DNA from: JAKBEU01 sp036172095
GTDB taxonomy: Bacteria > Patescibacteriota > Microgenomatia > UBA1406 > GWC2-37-13
NCBI GenBank assembly: GCA_036172095.1
Contig: JAVHSH010000012.1
Location: 69,274 to 133,273 of the forward strand
DNA length: 64,000 nt
Reading direction: 5' to 3'
The notes beneath the pieces were generated by a model. The model did no database searches. It saw only the letters and a program-made list of their open reading frames with translations, and was not told the origin of the DNA. Made by a program: the position numbers and the translations under genes. Shown piece by piece: positions 42,825 through 52,278 of this stretch; the first letter of the stretch is position 1; the number at the start of each line of letters is the position of its first letter.

Positions 42825-43652
42825 TTATTTAACGAATCTGAATTTATTAATAGTGGTTCTCAGATTGGTAGCCTCTTCTTTTGCACGTTTTGCGAAATCA
42901 GTTCCGGCTGAAGCAAAAATAATGCTGCGGGCCGAGTTGATTATCATGCCTCGGGTATCTTTATCCATCCCTGCCGAGACTGTTTTTTGGATATCTCCCC
43001 CTTGTGCTCCAATGCCGGGAACCAGAAATGGCATCGTCCCAACGATTGATCGTATTTTTTTCATTTCTTCTGGATAGGTTGCTCCGACAACAAGCATACA
43101 ATTATCATTTCTGTTCCATTCTTTTGAAACGTGCATTGCGACCTGTTCATACATCATTTGTTTCCCCACCACAAGATTTTGGAACTCCCCACTACCTGGA
43201 TTTGATGTTTTGCACAAGATGATACTTGCCTTATCCTTCCTGTCCAAAAAAGGTTGAAGCGCTTCTTTTCCCAAATAAGGATGTAGCGTGACCGCATCGA
43301 ATCCTAAATAATCGAAAATGTGTGCCACGTATCCTTTGTTCGTATTGCCGATATCTGCCCGTTTTGCATCGCAAATCGTGATGATTTCCGGATATTTTGT
43401 CCGCAAATAGTCCATTGTCATCTTGAGCTCCTTCATACCCTTCTCGCCACGCTCTTCATAGAACGCAATGTTGGGCTTATAGGCACAGACAAGTGTATGT
43501 GTGGCATCAATAATGGCTTTATTGAATATATATTGAGGATATTGCTCAGCATGCAAATAAACAGGAATCTTCTTAAGTTCACTATCAAGACCAATACAGA
43601 GAAGTGAGCTCACCTCATCGATTCTGTTGTTTAATTTCTGTATTATATTCAT
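42825..43652 (-). CDS. pyrF: orotidine 5'-phosphate decarboxylase
   Basis: PyrF converts OMP to UMP, the last step of the pathway. The 275-residue protein is of the longer type, with LCIGLDSELKKIP near 17, TICDAKRADIGNTNKGY near 87 (the Lys-x-x-Asp catalytic core), ILCKTSNPGSG near 138 and VPGIGAQGG near 206 for phosphate binding. It overlaps pyrE by four bases (ATGA), so translation is coupled and the two last steps are made in equal amounts. Confidence 0.94.
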   Translation of the reverse strand: MNIIQKLNNRIDEVSSLLCIGLDSELKKIPVYLHAEQYPQYIFNKAIIDATHTLVCAYKPNIAFYEERGEKGMKELKMTMDYLRTKYPEIITICDAKRADIGNTNKGYVAHIFDYLGFDAVTLHPYLGKEALQPFLDRKDKASIILCKTSNPGSGEFQNLVVGKQMMYEQVAMHVSKEWNRNDNCMLVVGATYPEEMKKIRSIVGTMPFLVPGIGAQGGDIQKTVSAGMDKDTRGMIINSARSIIFASAGTDFAKRAKEEATNLRTTINKFRFVK

Positions 43653-44281
43653 GGCTGTTTATGCAACTGTTCTAAATAGTGCTTTCCATGTCCGATATTC
43701 GGATTAATGGGGATTTTTTTCTTGCAAAGTGGACATTCTTTTGGATCATATGACTCAATTTTAAACTCAGCCAAGGCAAAAAATGGTACACCAATCGTTT
43801 TAGAATTCACGAGGAGTGGATCACGGTTAACCAGAACCCCGACTGCTTCAACAATGCCGCCAACCTTCTGTACTGCCTTTATGACTTTTTGTACAGAAGA
43901 GCCTGTTGCCGTGATATCTTCAACGACCAATACTCTCTTGCCTTCAACTAATTTATCAAATCCTCTTTCAAAAATCTGATGCCGTTCTGGAGTTTTTTCG
44001 GTGAATATGCCGATGATTTCTTTCTTCTTCAGTATAGAAAGATGATATGCTACCCATTGGGAAAAAATAATACCACCATATGCGGGACCAATGACAACAT
44101 CTATATCTGTGTTTTTGAACTTCTGAGCAAATAATTCCCCCAATTGAGAATTTATTTCTGTGTGAGGAAGTATTTTATCTGGGTTGATGTATGAAGAACT
44201 ATGTCTCCCCGATACGAGGACTAGATGATCTTCTGTTATGATAGCTCCGACTTTTTTTAGAATCTTAATAATGGTGCTCAT
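43649..44281 (-). CDS. pyrE: orotate phosphoribosyltransferase
   Basis: PyrE joins orotate and PRPP to OMP. From MSTIIKILKK (44281, ATGA overlap with carB) it is 210 residues. SGRHSSSYINPDKIL near 24 is the orotate-side signature, VIGPAYGGIIFSQ near 63 and RVLVVEDITATGSSV near 116 give the PRPP loop. The C-terminus has ECPLCKKKIPIN with two Cys, seen in one branch of the family. A longer frame from 44296 is open but would overlap carB more and lacks support. Confidence 0.94.
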   Translation of the reverse strand: MSTIIKILKKVGAIITEDHLVLVSGRHSSSYINPDKILPHTEINSQLGELFAQKFKNTDIDVVIGPAYGGIIFSQWVAYHLSILKKKEIIGIFTEKTPERHQIFERGFDKLVEGKRVLVVEDITATGSSVQKVIKAVQKVGGIVEAVGVLVNRDPLLVNSKTIGVPFFALAEFKIESYDPKECPLCKKKIPINPNIGHGKHYLEQLHKQP

Positions 44282-47200
44282 ATGTATTCTTTCCAACTTT
44301 TAATTTGCAAGTCCTTAAGGGCATATTTCTCAATCGCACGGATGAAATAACGTGTCGTTCTCATGTCTGTGAATAGTGGGATATTATTATCGATTGCCGC
44401 CCTTCTTATCAAATATCCATCACTGACTAATTTCTCATAAACCTGTGGTGACTCTTCATATTTTTCACTGACATTTATGACAAGGGAAACCTTTTTTTGC
44501 TCTATGATATCAACAACATTATCTTTCTTGTTTTCATACACTTTTTGCAGAACCGTCGATAATATTCCCTTCTTCTTCAGAAAAAGGTGCGTATTTTGAG
44601 TCGCATAGAGTTTGAACCCCATATTATTCAATCGCCAAATGGGATTAAGAAGCCGTTCTTTATTTGCATCTCCCCCAATGCTTATCAGGGCTGTTTTTTC
44701 CCTAATCGAAACGCCGGTCGAGTATATCGCTTTCAAATATGCTTCTTCTGCAATATCTCCAAAGCAGGCCACCTCGCCGGTTGAAGCCATTTCCACACGA
44801 AGTACGGGGTCTACTCCCTCAAGTCGCGCAAACGAGAATTGAGGAGCCTTGACAACGACATAATCAGGCTGCGGTATCTCTTTCTTTTGGGCACAACCGA
44901 ATAGACTTTCCGCCAATAGTTCTGCAAAATTCACACCGCTCGCTTTCGATATGAATGGGAATGTGCGAGATGCGCGGACATTCATCTCGATGACGAAAAC
45001 ATCGTTTTCTTTTGCGAGAAACTGTATGTTAAATGGCCCGGTTACATTTAATGTCTTAATGAGTTGAATTGCGATTTTATGCATGGTTTTTTCCGTCTGA
45101 AGATATACTTGCTGTGCTGGATACATGACAGTCGCATCTCCTGAATGCACCCCCGCATGCTCAATATGTTCGCTTATTGCGTAGACCATCAGCTCCCCTT
45201 TTTGGGCGACTCCATCAAACTCAATTTCCTTTGCTTCGGAAATGAATTGTGAAACAGTAATGGGGTAATCCTTGTTCAAGAGTGAAGCTTTTGTGACAAA
45301 CTGTTTCAATTCCTTTTCGTTATTGCAGAGGGCCATTGCGCTTCCGGAAAGGACATATGATGGACGTACTAAGACAGGATATCCGACTTTCTGTACGAAT
45401 GTAAGAAGTGCAGTAAAATTCGTGAATGAATTCCACGCTGGTTGCTTGATACTAAGCGTGTCAAGGATGTGCGAAAAAACATTCCTATTTTCGGCTTTAT
45501 CGATATCAATTGGGGACGTCCCCAGGACCGGGACATTATATGTGAATATCTTTTGGGAAATTGAGTTCGGGGCTTGTCCTCCCACCGAAAGAACGATACC
45601 TTGAGATTTCTCAAAATCATAAATATCGGCAACCCGTTCGAATGTCAGCTCTTCAAAATAGAGTCTATCCGACATATCGTAATCAGTGGAAACTGTCTCG
45701 GGATTACAGTTTACTATTATTGATTTTTTTCCTTGTTTATTGATATTTTTTGCCGTTGTCACACAGGTCCAATCAAATTCTACGGATGAACCGATATGGT
45801 AAGGCCCCGAACCCAAAACAAGTACCCCGTCACTGCCCAGCGGCTTTACATCGTTATGTGACCCTCCATATGTCATATAGAGATAGTTTGTTTGAGCTGG
45901 GACTTCGCCTGCAAGTGTGTCTATTTGGAAAATTGAGGGAATGATTTCCCATTTTTTTCTCAAATCACGTATCTGAAGCTCTTTTTTCCCAATCCTTTTT
46001 CCGATGACGCTATCGCTGAATCCCAATCTTTTCAACTCGAGCAGATTAATTCTGTTTATTTTTTTGGTTTTCTTTAATTGTTCCTCTGCATCAACTATTG
46101 TCTTGATGCCATAGAGAAACCACGAATCAATTCCGGATAAGGAGTGTATTTTCTCGACGGAAGTTCCATTTCGTATCGCTTCAGGAAGGGCAAATATGCG
46201 CTTTGGTGTCGGATATTGGATGCAATGGAGCGCATCTTTGAGAGAAATATCATTATATCTCGATTCAGTCAAACCATCTGCCCCGCTATCAAGCATCCGT
46301 ATGGCTTTCTGCAACGCTTCCTCAAATGTCCTCCCAATTCCCATCACCTCTCCGACCGACTTCATACTGCTTCCTATCCTCTCTTCGGCACCCTTGAATT
46401 TTTCCAAGTCCCAGCGGGGAATTTTTACGACGATATAATCAAGCGCCGGCTCAAAGCAAGATTGCGTGACTTGCGTGACCTGATTTTTCACTTCATTGAG
46501 GTTTTTTCCGAGAATAAGCTGTGCCGCAAGATATGCAAGTGGATATCCAACAGCTTTCGATGCTAGTGCTGACGAACGGGATAATCGAGCATTCAGCTCA
46601 ATAACGTAATATTCGACAACATCCCCATGTGGATGCGGATTGAGGGCGAATTGGACATTGCATTCACCAATAATGTTGAGACTGCGCGCAATAGTTATCG
46701 CTGCAGTCCGTAATGTGTGGTATTCAGTATTCGTCAGGGTCTGGCTTGGTGCAACAACAATTGACTCCCCTGTATGGATGCCCATCGGATCGAAATTTTC
46801 CATATTACAGACGGCAATACAGTTGTCACTTTTGTCGCGGACTATTTCGTACTCCACCTCCTTAAAGTGATACAGATACTTTTCAACAAGAATTTGCGGG
46901 GCGAAAACGAGTGCATCTTGGGCGCGTTTCCTCAATTCTTCATCATTGCGTGCAATACCTGATTTCTGACCACCAAGCGTAAAGGCTGCTCGAACCATGA
47001 CGGGATACCCAATTTCACGCCCGACTAGAAGTGCTTCATCAACTGTTATTGCTGTTTTGCTTGGAGCAACAGACTGCCCTATTTTATTTAAATGACGAGC
47101 GAATTTTTCCCTATCTTCTGAAAGAATTATCGCTTCAACTGACGTTCCAAGAATCTCTACATTATATTTTTTTAAGATGTGTTTCTTATGAAGTTCAATA

Positions 47201-47478
47201 CCACAGTTGAGTGCCGTCTGCCCTCCAAATGAAAGGACTATGCCGTCAGGTTTTTCTTTTTTTATTACCTGTTCAACGAAATACGGTGTTATCGGTAAAA
47301 AATATACTTCATCGGCGAATTTTTCCGAAGTTTGAATTGTTGCGATATTTGGGTTGATGAGGATTGTTGTGTATCCATACTCTTTGAATGCCTTAATCGC
47401 TTGTGAACCGGAATAATCAAATTCGCCGGCTTCACCTATTTTTAAAGCTCCTGATCCTAAAATGAGTATTTTTTTCAT
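44278..47478 (-). CDS. carB: carbamoyl-phosphate synthase large subunit
   Basis: CarB makes carbamoyl phosphate from bicarbonate, ammonia released by CarA and two ATP. The 1066 residues have the usual two ATP-grasp halves (start ILILGSGALKIGEAGEFDYSG; second half VLVLGSGPYHIGSSVEFDW near 556) and a C-terminal MGS-like regulatory domain from about 935. Segments such as NPNIATIQTS near 43 and SSMKSVGEVMGIGRTFEEAL near 370 look closer to the eukaryotic CAD type than to E. coli CarB; this is pattern-level only. Four-base overlaps join it to carA and pyrE. Confidence 0.96.
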   Translation of the reverse strand: MKKILILGSGALKIGEAGEFDYSGSQAIKAFKEYGYTTILINPNIATIQTSEKFADEVYFLPITPYFVEQVIKKEKPDGIVLSFGGQTALNCGIELHKKHILKKYNVEILGTSVEAIILSEDREKFARHLNKIGQSVAPSKTAITVDEALLVGREIGYPVMVRAAFTLGGQKSGIARNDEELRKRAQDALVFAPQILVEKYLYHFKEVEYEIVRDKSDNCIAVCNMENFDPMGIHTGESIVVAPSQTLTNTEYHTLRTAAITIARSLNIIGECNVQFALNPHPHGDVVEYYVIELNARLSRSSALASKAVGYPLAYLAAQLILGKNLNEVKNQVTQVTQSCFEPALDYIVVKIPRWDLEKFKGAEERIGSSMKSVGEVMGIGRTFEEALQKAIRMLDSGADGLTESRYNDISLKDALHCIQYPTPKRIFALPEAIRNGTSVEKIHSLSGIDSWFLYGIKTIVDAEEQLKKTKKINRINLLELKRLGFSDSVIGKRIGKKELQIRDLRKKWEIIPSIFQIDTLAGEVPAQTNYLYMTYGGSHNDVKPLGSDGVLVLGSGPYHIGSSVEFDWTCVTTAKNINKQGKKSIIVNCNPETVSTDYDMSDRLYFEELTFERVADIYDFEKSQGIVLSVGGQAPNSISQKIFTYNVPVLGTSPIDIDKAENRNVFSHILDTLSIKQPAWNSFTNFTALLTFVQKVGYPVLVRPSYVLSGSAMALCNNEKELKQFVTKASLLNKDYPITVSQFISEAKEIEFDGVAQKGELMVYAISEHIEHAGVHSGDATVMYPAQQVYLQTEKTMHKIAIQLIKTLNVTGPFNIQFLAKENDVFVIEMNVRASRTFPFISKASGVNFAELLAESLFGCAQKKEIPQPDYVVVKAPQFSFARLEGVDPVLRVEMASTGEVACFGDIAEEAYLKAIYSTGVSIREKTALISIGGDANKERLLNPIWRLNNMGFKLYATQNTHLFLKKKGILSTVLQKVYENKKDNVVDIIEQKKVSLVINVSEKYEESPQVYEKLVSDGYLIRRAAIDNNIPLFTDMRTTRYFIRAIEKYALKDLQIKSWKEYI

Positions 47479-48506
47479 ATTGCCTGTATAAACGTGTCAA
47501 ATAACCACTGCGTGTCAAAGGGACCTGGTGCTGATTCCGGATGGAACTGAACCGACATGAATGGAAGGGATTTATGGATAATTCCTTCATTTGTTTTATC
47601 GTTACTATTCATAAACCAAGGTTTGAACCCTGATGGAATCTTGCCTATGGCGAATCCATGATTCTGTGTTGTGATATAGCATTTATCGCTTCCTAGCAGT
47701 TCACACGGTTGATTTTGACCTCGATGTCCGAAAGAGAGTTTATATGTATCTCCCCCGCTTGCCAGAGCCAATATCTGATTTCCTAAACAGATACCGAATA
47801 AAGGTTTTCCCACTTTCAATGCTTTCTTCACTATTTCGATTGTCTTTTGCACCATTTTGGGGTCTCCGGGCCCATTGGAAACGAGGACTCCATCGTATGT
47901 AACTCCTTCCTCGATAAAGTCATAATCCCAGGGGACACGAGTAATCGTAGTATCTCTTTTTAAAAGCTCCCGAATGATATTTTGCTTGACTCCACAATCA
48001 ACGAGGATTATCTTATGTTTTCCCTTCCCGATTATCTCAACTTTTTTCGTAGAAACTTCGGCGACCAAATTGCTTTTGTTTGGGTCAACAAAATCGATTT
48101 TTTTTTCAAACTCAATCTTGACTAAAGCAGCGCCCTCATCCCTTATTTTTTTTACTATAAAACGTGTATCCGGTATCTCAAGTGCTGGAATGTGCTCCGC
48201 AATAAGCCACTCTGAAAGCGACATCTTGCTTTGAAAATGGGAAGGGTGAGAGTTGTAATGAGAAACAATCAGTCCGCTAACATGGATGCGTCCCGACTCC
48301 CACAACTCCTTTTTCGGCACTCCATAATTGCCGATAAGTGGATACGAAAGGGTGAGTATTTGCCCTCGATAAGAAGGGTCTGTTAGGCTCTCAGGATACC
48401 CCATCATGCTTGTTGAAAAGGCAATTTCACCAGCGATACTTTTTTCGAATCCAAAACTTGTTCCCTCAATCGCTGTGCCATCATTAAAAATAAGCTTAGC
48501 TTGCAT
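47475..48506 (-). CDS. carA: carbamoyl-phosphate synthase small subunit
   Basis: CarA hydrolyses glutamine and channels ammonia to CarB. The 343-residue protein has the N-terminal CPSase domain (TSFGFEKSIAGEIAFSTSMMGYPESLTDPSY near 15) and a class I glutamine amidotransferase domain: LFGICLGNQILAL near 235 holds the nucleophile Cys and MSVQFHPESAPGP near 320 the His and Glu. It lies five bases after the pyrB fusion and overlaps carB by four bases. Confidence 0.95.
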   Translation of the reverse strand: MQAKLIFNDGTAIEGTSFGFEKSIAGEIAFSTSMMGYPESLTDPSYRGQILTLSYPLIGNYGVPKKELWESGRIHVSGLIVSHYNSHPSHFQSKMSLSEWLIAEHIPALEIPDTRFIVKKIRDEGAALVKIEFEKKIDFVDPNKSNLVAEVSTKKVEIIGKGKHKIILVDCGVKQNIIRELLKRDTTITRVPWDYDFIEEGVTYDGVLVSNGPGDPKMVQKTIEIVKKALKVGKPLFGICLGNQILALASGGDTYKLSFGHRGQNQPCELLGSDKCYITTQNHGFAIGKIPSGFKPWFMNSNDKTNEGIIHKSLPFMSVQFHPESAPGPFDTQWLFDTFIQAI

Positions 48507-48511
48507 ACTGA

Positions 48512-50305
48512 TTATAAATGTCTCTCACTTTTAATAAGTTTCTTTTGTAATGGTGAAAAATGTTTCCAATGATGGATTAATACGTCATCGAGCGTCATCA
48601 ACGAGTGAACTTGTATACCATTTTGTGTAGAAAATTCTTTCGAAATGTGAGGATTCCTGTCGATAAGTATGGCTCCATGAACCTGGACCTCGGCAGTTTT
48701 TGGCAGATTTCTTTTAAATTGATGGACATTGCTTTTTAGTGTTGTGCCCGACGTAAACACATCATCTATGAATATCCATGGCCTGTCCGACTCTATCTTT
48801 CCATATATTGGAGCGTGTGTGCCTTTTTCACTTTTAGATATATTGCTAGGCAGTATCACCGCTCTTGATGTGGAATAAGGCGATCCTTCATGTAATGCGG
48901 CTGAAAGCTCTGGACTCGAAGAAGATGATATTGCTACAATACCATATTGAGATCCTCTTTGAAGAATTTTCTCATGGATAAGCTGTTCAAGTAATCGAAC
49001 TAATAGTTTTTTATCCCACAAATCATTAAAAAGGGGTATTCTGTGGTTAAGATAAATATGCGATGAGGTTCTTCCGAGTTCGCCATGCTTCAGCTTCAGA
49101 TTCTGCTCACTCACTAGAAGAGCGCTTTTTTCTTCTGACATCATGTATGGAAAAAGCATATTAAGATACATATTCTTTAGCTCTGACATACGCATCTGTG
49201 CTGTGGCAATATGGAATGTTTCTGGGCCAAGGGACTTTGCGATAAAGTAATTATTCTTTTTTTGTAGAGTTTTCTTAAATAATTTGTATGTATGGATTGG
49301 ATCTGTATGGACCGCTTTCTTGTTAAGAGTCACAAATAAATCATCTGTGAAATAGTTGGTAATATCTTCCTTTCTAAGAACTAAGGCAAGAAGAGTCATT
49401 CTGATGAATATACCGTTCTGCATCTGTTCCTTCATGTAAATTGCTCGCGGATCCTTGTCTACTTCAGGTGTTATTTCACCAACGCGCGGTAAGGGGTGAA
49501 GTATTATCGCCGTTTTTTTCATTTGAGAGAGCTCGCGAGGAGTAATTATGTACTTATGTTTCAGTTTTTCATAGAGATTTAAATCCAAAAACCGTTCTTT
49601 TTGAACCCTGGTTACATAAAGTACATCTGTAGTTTTCAAGATTCCAGACAACTCCTCATGTATAGCGACTGTCACACCTTGAGATTTAAGCCATTTTATT
49701 AGTTCTTCGGAAGGCTGTAACTCCTTAGGCGCAACAAATTGTATAGTTATTGGGGCAAATCGAGATAACAAGACCGATAACGAATGGACTGTCCGGCCAT
49801 TTCGAATATCTCCTATCATCGTCACATTGAGCCCTTCAATTTCCTTATGTCGTTTAAAAATGCTAAATATGTCAAGAAGCGCCTGAGAAGGATGCTCTCC
49901 GATGCCATCTCCAGCATTGATTATCGGCTTATCGCTAAAGTGAGCAGCGATTTTTGCAGCTCCCTTTTCAGGATGTCTCATAACAATAATATCTGCATGT
50001 TTTGAAAATGTTCTGATGGTGTCCGCAAGTGTTTCACCTTTTGATACTGAAGAATTTGAAATTCCATGAATCGGTACAAATCCTCCCCCTAAGCGCTGAA
50101 TTGCTGTTACAAACGAGCTATACGTTCTACTTGAAGGCTCATAAAAGAGAGCAGTCATCATCTTCCCTTTCAATATGTCTACGTGACCATCAGAGTTAAC
50201 TATTTTTTCCATCTCTGTGGCAACTCGAAATATATGCTCAATGTCCTGCCTATTAAATTGATTTGCACTTAAAATATCCTTGCTGAAGAATTTATTTTTA
50301 TACAT
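48512..50305 (-). CDS. pyrB: aspartate carbamoyltransferase fused to a phosphoribosyltransferase-like domain
   Basis: Residues 1-310 are a complete ATCase catalytic chain: FYEPSSRTYSSF near 54 binds carbamoyl phosphate (usual STRT here SSRT), INAGDGIGEHPSQALLD near 129, and ILHPLPRVGEIT near 268 binds aspartate. Residues about 315-597 form an added domain ending with WIFIDDVFTSGTTL at 510-523, the PRPP motif of phosphoribosyltransferases, preceded by a G.....Y.K-like strand as in orotate phosphoribosyltransferase. A separate pyrE exists in the operon, so the added domain may regulate or use PRPP for another purpose. It leads the operon, behind TATAAA and a terminator. Confidence 0.85.
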   Translation of the reverse strand: MYKNKFFSKDILSANQFNRQDIEHIFRVATEMEKIVNSDGHVDILKGKMMTALFYEPSSRTYSSFVTAIQRLGGGFVPIHGISNSSVSKGETLADTIRTFSKHADIIVMRHPEKGAAKIAAHFSDKPIINAGDGIGEHPSQALLDIFSIFKRHKEIEGLNVTMIGDIRNGRTVHSLSVLLSRFAPITIQFVAPKELQPSEELIKWLKSQGVTVAIHEELSGILKTTDVLYVTRVQKERFLDLNLYEKLKHKYIITPRELSQMKKTAIILHPLPRVGEITPEVDKDPRAIYMKEQMQNGIFIRMTLLALVLRKEDITNYFTDDLFVTLNKKAVHTDPIHTYKLFKKTLQKKNNYFIAKSLGPETFHIATAQMRMSELKNMYLNMLFPYMMSEEKSALLVSEQNLKLKHGELGRTSSHIYLNHRIPLFNDLWDKKLLVRLLEQLIHEKILQRGSQYGIVAISSSSSPELSAALHEGSPYSTSRAVILPSNISKSEKGTHAPIYGKIESDRPWIFIDDVFTSGTTLKSNVHQFKRNLPKTAEVQVHGAILIDRNPHISKEFSTQNGIQVHSLMTLDDVLIHHWKHFSPLQKKLIKSERHL

Positions 50306-50323
50306 ACTTAATATTTATAGGCG

Positions 50324-50348
50324 AAAAAAAACCCCGCCTGTGCGGGGT
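50324..50348 (-). terminator. intrinsic terminator or attenuator between udk and pyrB
   Basis: ACCCCGC and GCGGGGT form a perfect 7-bp stem around CTGT, followed on the minus strand by seven or more T. It ends the tRNA-udk transcript; because it lies just ahead of the pyrB -10 box it could also work as an attenuator if udk transcripts read through. Confidence 0.85.
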
Positions 50349-50423
50349 GGAATTCCTTAGAAATTTTTAATGATATGTCGTGTCCTCATTAAAAAGAAAT
50401 TAAACCATATTGATTCAATTTTG

Positions 50424-51044
50424 TCAAACCGAGTTTATGAGAGAGTGGCGGATTGCGCTTACCACAAGCTCTATGCCGAGAATATTTTCTCCCCCATGGG
50501 GGAGGATGATATCAGCATATTTTTTTGTCGGCTCAACAAACGCCTGATGCATGGGACGAGACATCGTGAGATATTGATTGAGAGAAAAATCCAAGGTCCT
50601 TCCTCGTTCCTTTATGTCGCGGGTTATCCTTCTCCCCAACCTTACATCGGCATCGGTATCTATGAAAAGTTTTATATCCATCATATTTCGTAATCGTACA
50701 TTTTCGAACAAAAGTATCCCTTCAATAAGAATAATTGGTTTTGTGGAAATTATCTGCGTTGTCTTTGCTCGTGTATGTCGGGTAAAGTCATATTCGGGAA
50801 CTTCTACACTTTTTCCCTTCCGCAATAGTTCCAACTGTTGTATGAGAAGAGTTGTCTCTAGGGAGTCCGGATGATCATAATTAGTCTTTTTTCGCTCCGA
50901 CATGCGCAAATGTGACTGATCCCTGTAATAGCTGTCATGGGCAATGATAACGCAGGAATCAGGAAAATATGAAGCTATTTTGGCTGAAACGGTCGTCTTT
51001 CCGGAGCCGGTGCCACCCGCAACGCCTATAAAAAGTGGTTTCAT
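50424..51044 (-). CDS. udk: uridine kinase
   Basis: Udk phosphorylates uridine (and cytidine) to the monophosphate, the salvage route parallel to the pyr operon downstream. The 206-residue protein has GVAGGTGSGKTTVSAKI near 7 as its P-loop, IAHDSYYRD near 33 with the nucleoside-binding Asp and Tyr, NYDHPDSLET near 54, YDFTRHTR near 83 and ILIEGILLF near 104. It lies nine bases after a tRNA-Leu and just before pyrB, so synthesis and salvage are encoded together. Confidence 0.95.
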   Translation of the reverse strand: MKPLFIGVAGGTGSGKTTVSAKIASYFPDSCVIIAHDSYYRDQSHLRMSERKKTNYDHPDSLETTLLIQQLELLRKGKSVEVPEYDFTRHTRAKTTQIISTKPIILIEGILLFENVRLRNMMDIKLFIDTDADVRLGRRITRDIKERGRTLDFSLNQYLTMSRPMHQAFVEPTKKYADIILPHGGENILGIELVVSAIRHSLINSV

Positions 51045-51053
51045 AAATAAGTG

Positions 51054-51134
51054 GCGCGAGAGGGAGTCGGACCCTCACGAGGTTACCCTCATTAGTTTTT
51101 GAGACTAACTTGTCTGCCATTCCAACATCGCGCC
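51054..51134 (-). tRNA. tRNA-Leu (anticodon CAA)
   Basis: On the minus strand acceptor GGCGCGA pairs with TCGCGCC; the anticodon stem TTAGT/ACTAA encloses CTCAAAA; a class II variable arm and a T-loop TCCGACT follow. The CCA is not encoded. udk follows nine bases on and is probably on the same transcript. Confidence 0.92.
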
Positions 51135-51273
51135 AAACCTAAAATACGATGGAAGAATTATACCAAATATACTCGTGCCGAACTGTCTTAATTCTCTTTA
51201 TCTTCGAATTATTATTTATAAGTTTAAAATATATGCTTGCGATTTTATCTTGTTTCATTCATAATTACATGAA

Positions 51274-51825
51274 ATGGAGTCTAATATTACATCGAAAAAG
51301 GCAGGTATTATTTTTGTTTTGATCGTTATTCTTCTTGCGATTACTGGCTCAGAACTATATATCTTATACGTCGTTCAGAACCTTAAACCCAACCAGTCAA
51401 ACTCTCAGTCAAAAGCAAAAATTACTCCCATTTTAGACCCTCTTTTGAAAAAGAAAAATTTGCAGAACTTATTCCTCAACGATGTTAAGATATATATCCA
51501 AAGTCCTGTTACAGATAAAAAAAGGCTCCTATCTGTTTTGAGATATATTGGTTCGATTAAAGAAATAAGCTTTTCAGATGCAAATATGGTCAATTTGACA
51601 ATAAAAGACAAAGATGGAAAAATACTGCAATCGTTTGTTGACTGGAATGCAACAAAATTTACCCTATTTAAAAATGAAAATAAATCTTTAATTCAAATAT
51701 CATTGAATAAGTTAAAAAAAGGTGATTTTGTACAAGTGCAGGAGTTTGAAGAAGTGATTAAAGACTCAATGACCGTGGATGAGACAAAAAATCTCATAAA
51801 TTATGTGGAAATTATACTTCAATAA
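51274..51825 (+). CDS. membrane-anchored protein next to the Cys-rich peptide
   Basis: The 183-residue protein has a single transmembrane helix at about 11-33 and a mostly beta-like, lysine-rich external or internal domain (VKIYIQSPVTDKKRLLSVLRYI, VNLTIKDKDGKILQSFVDW). No family is recognised. The Cys-rich peptide gene begins six bases after its stop on the same strand, so the two are one transcription unit. It might be an immunity, transport or docking protein for that peptide; this is speculation. Confidence 0.55.
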   Translation: MESNITSKKAGIIFVLIVILLAITGSELYILYVVQNLKPNQSNSQSKAKITPILDPLLKKKNLQNLFLNDVKIYIQSPVTDKKRLLSVLRYIGSIKEISFSDANMVNLTIKDKDGKILQSFVDWNATKFTLFKNENKSLIQISLNKLKKGDFVQVQEFEEVIKDSMTVDETKNLINYVEIILQ

Positions 51826-51831
51826 AAACAC

Positions 51832-52035
51832 ATGACTAAAAGACAGTACTGTAAACCGCAGATAACATGCAAAATAAAAGACATGGTCTATATGCGCTCC
51901 TCAGACTCATTTGGCATTTTTGATTCCTTCACTTCGCCACTCCTTTCTATGTGTGTCAGCTGTGATAGTGAGGGTTGTTGTAGTTGTACAAACCCAGCAA
52001 GCCGTCAATGTTGCAGCACTTCAGGCTGCCCATAA
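51832..52035 (+). CDS. small Cys-rich peptide, possible RiPP precursor
   Basis: The 67-residue peptide starts MTKRQYCKPQITCK, containing YxxPxI (6-11), the leader motif recognised in lasso and related ribosomal peptides, and ends with eight cysteines in the last 27 residues, including two CC pairs, in the order C-x2-C-x4-CC-x-C-x7-CC-x4-C. Between them lies a polar spacer. The neighbouring minus-strand gene is an HprK-like kinase of a type found with some lasso clusters. No cyclase or leader protease gene is visible in the window. It could instead be a small metal-binding protein. Confidence 0.5.
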   Translation: MTKRQYCKPQITCKIKDMVYMRSSDSFGIFDSFTSPLLSMCVSCDSEGCCSCTNPASRQCCSTSGCP

Positions 52036-52278
52036 TTCTTTCATTAGGCCTTGTCCCTTCAGTGAGAATCTCAGTTTATATATTCGCAATTTACTCTTCA
52101 AAAACTTCATTAAAGCCTCTACACTCGTTGACACATTTGTCTTGTTTGTAATCAACTCGCTTAAAATGATCTCTTTTGCGGCAACGCTATCCATTGATTC
52201 GCAGTTGGTGTCAAGAGCTTGTTCCAATATGAATATCTTCGTAATAGGAAATCCGTGGAGATCCTTTTTAATCCAAGT

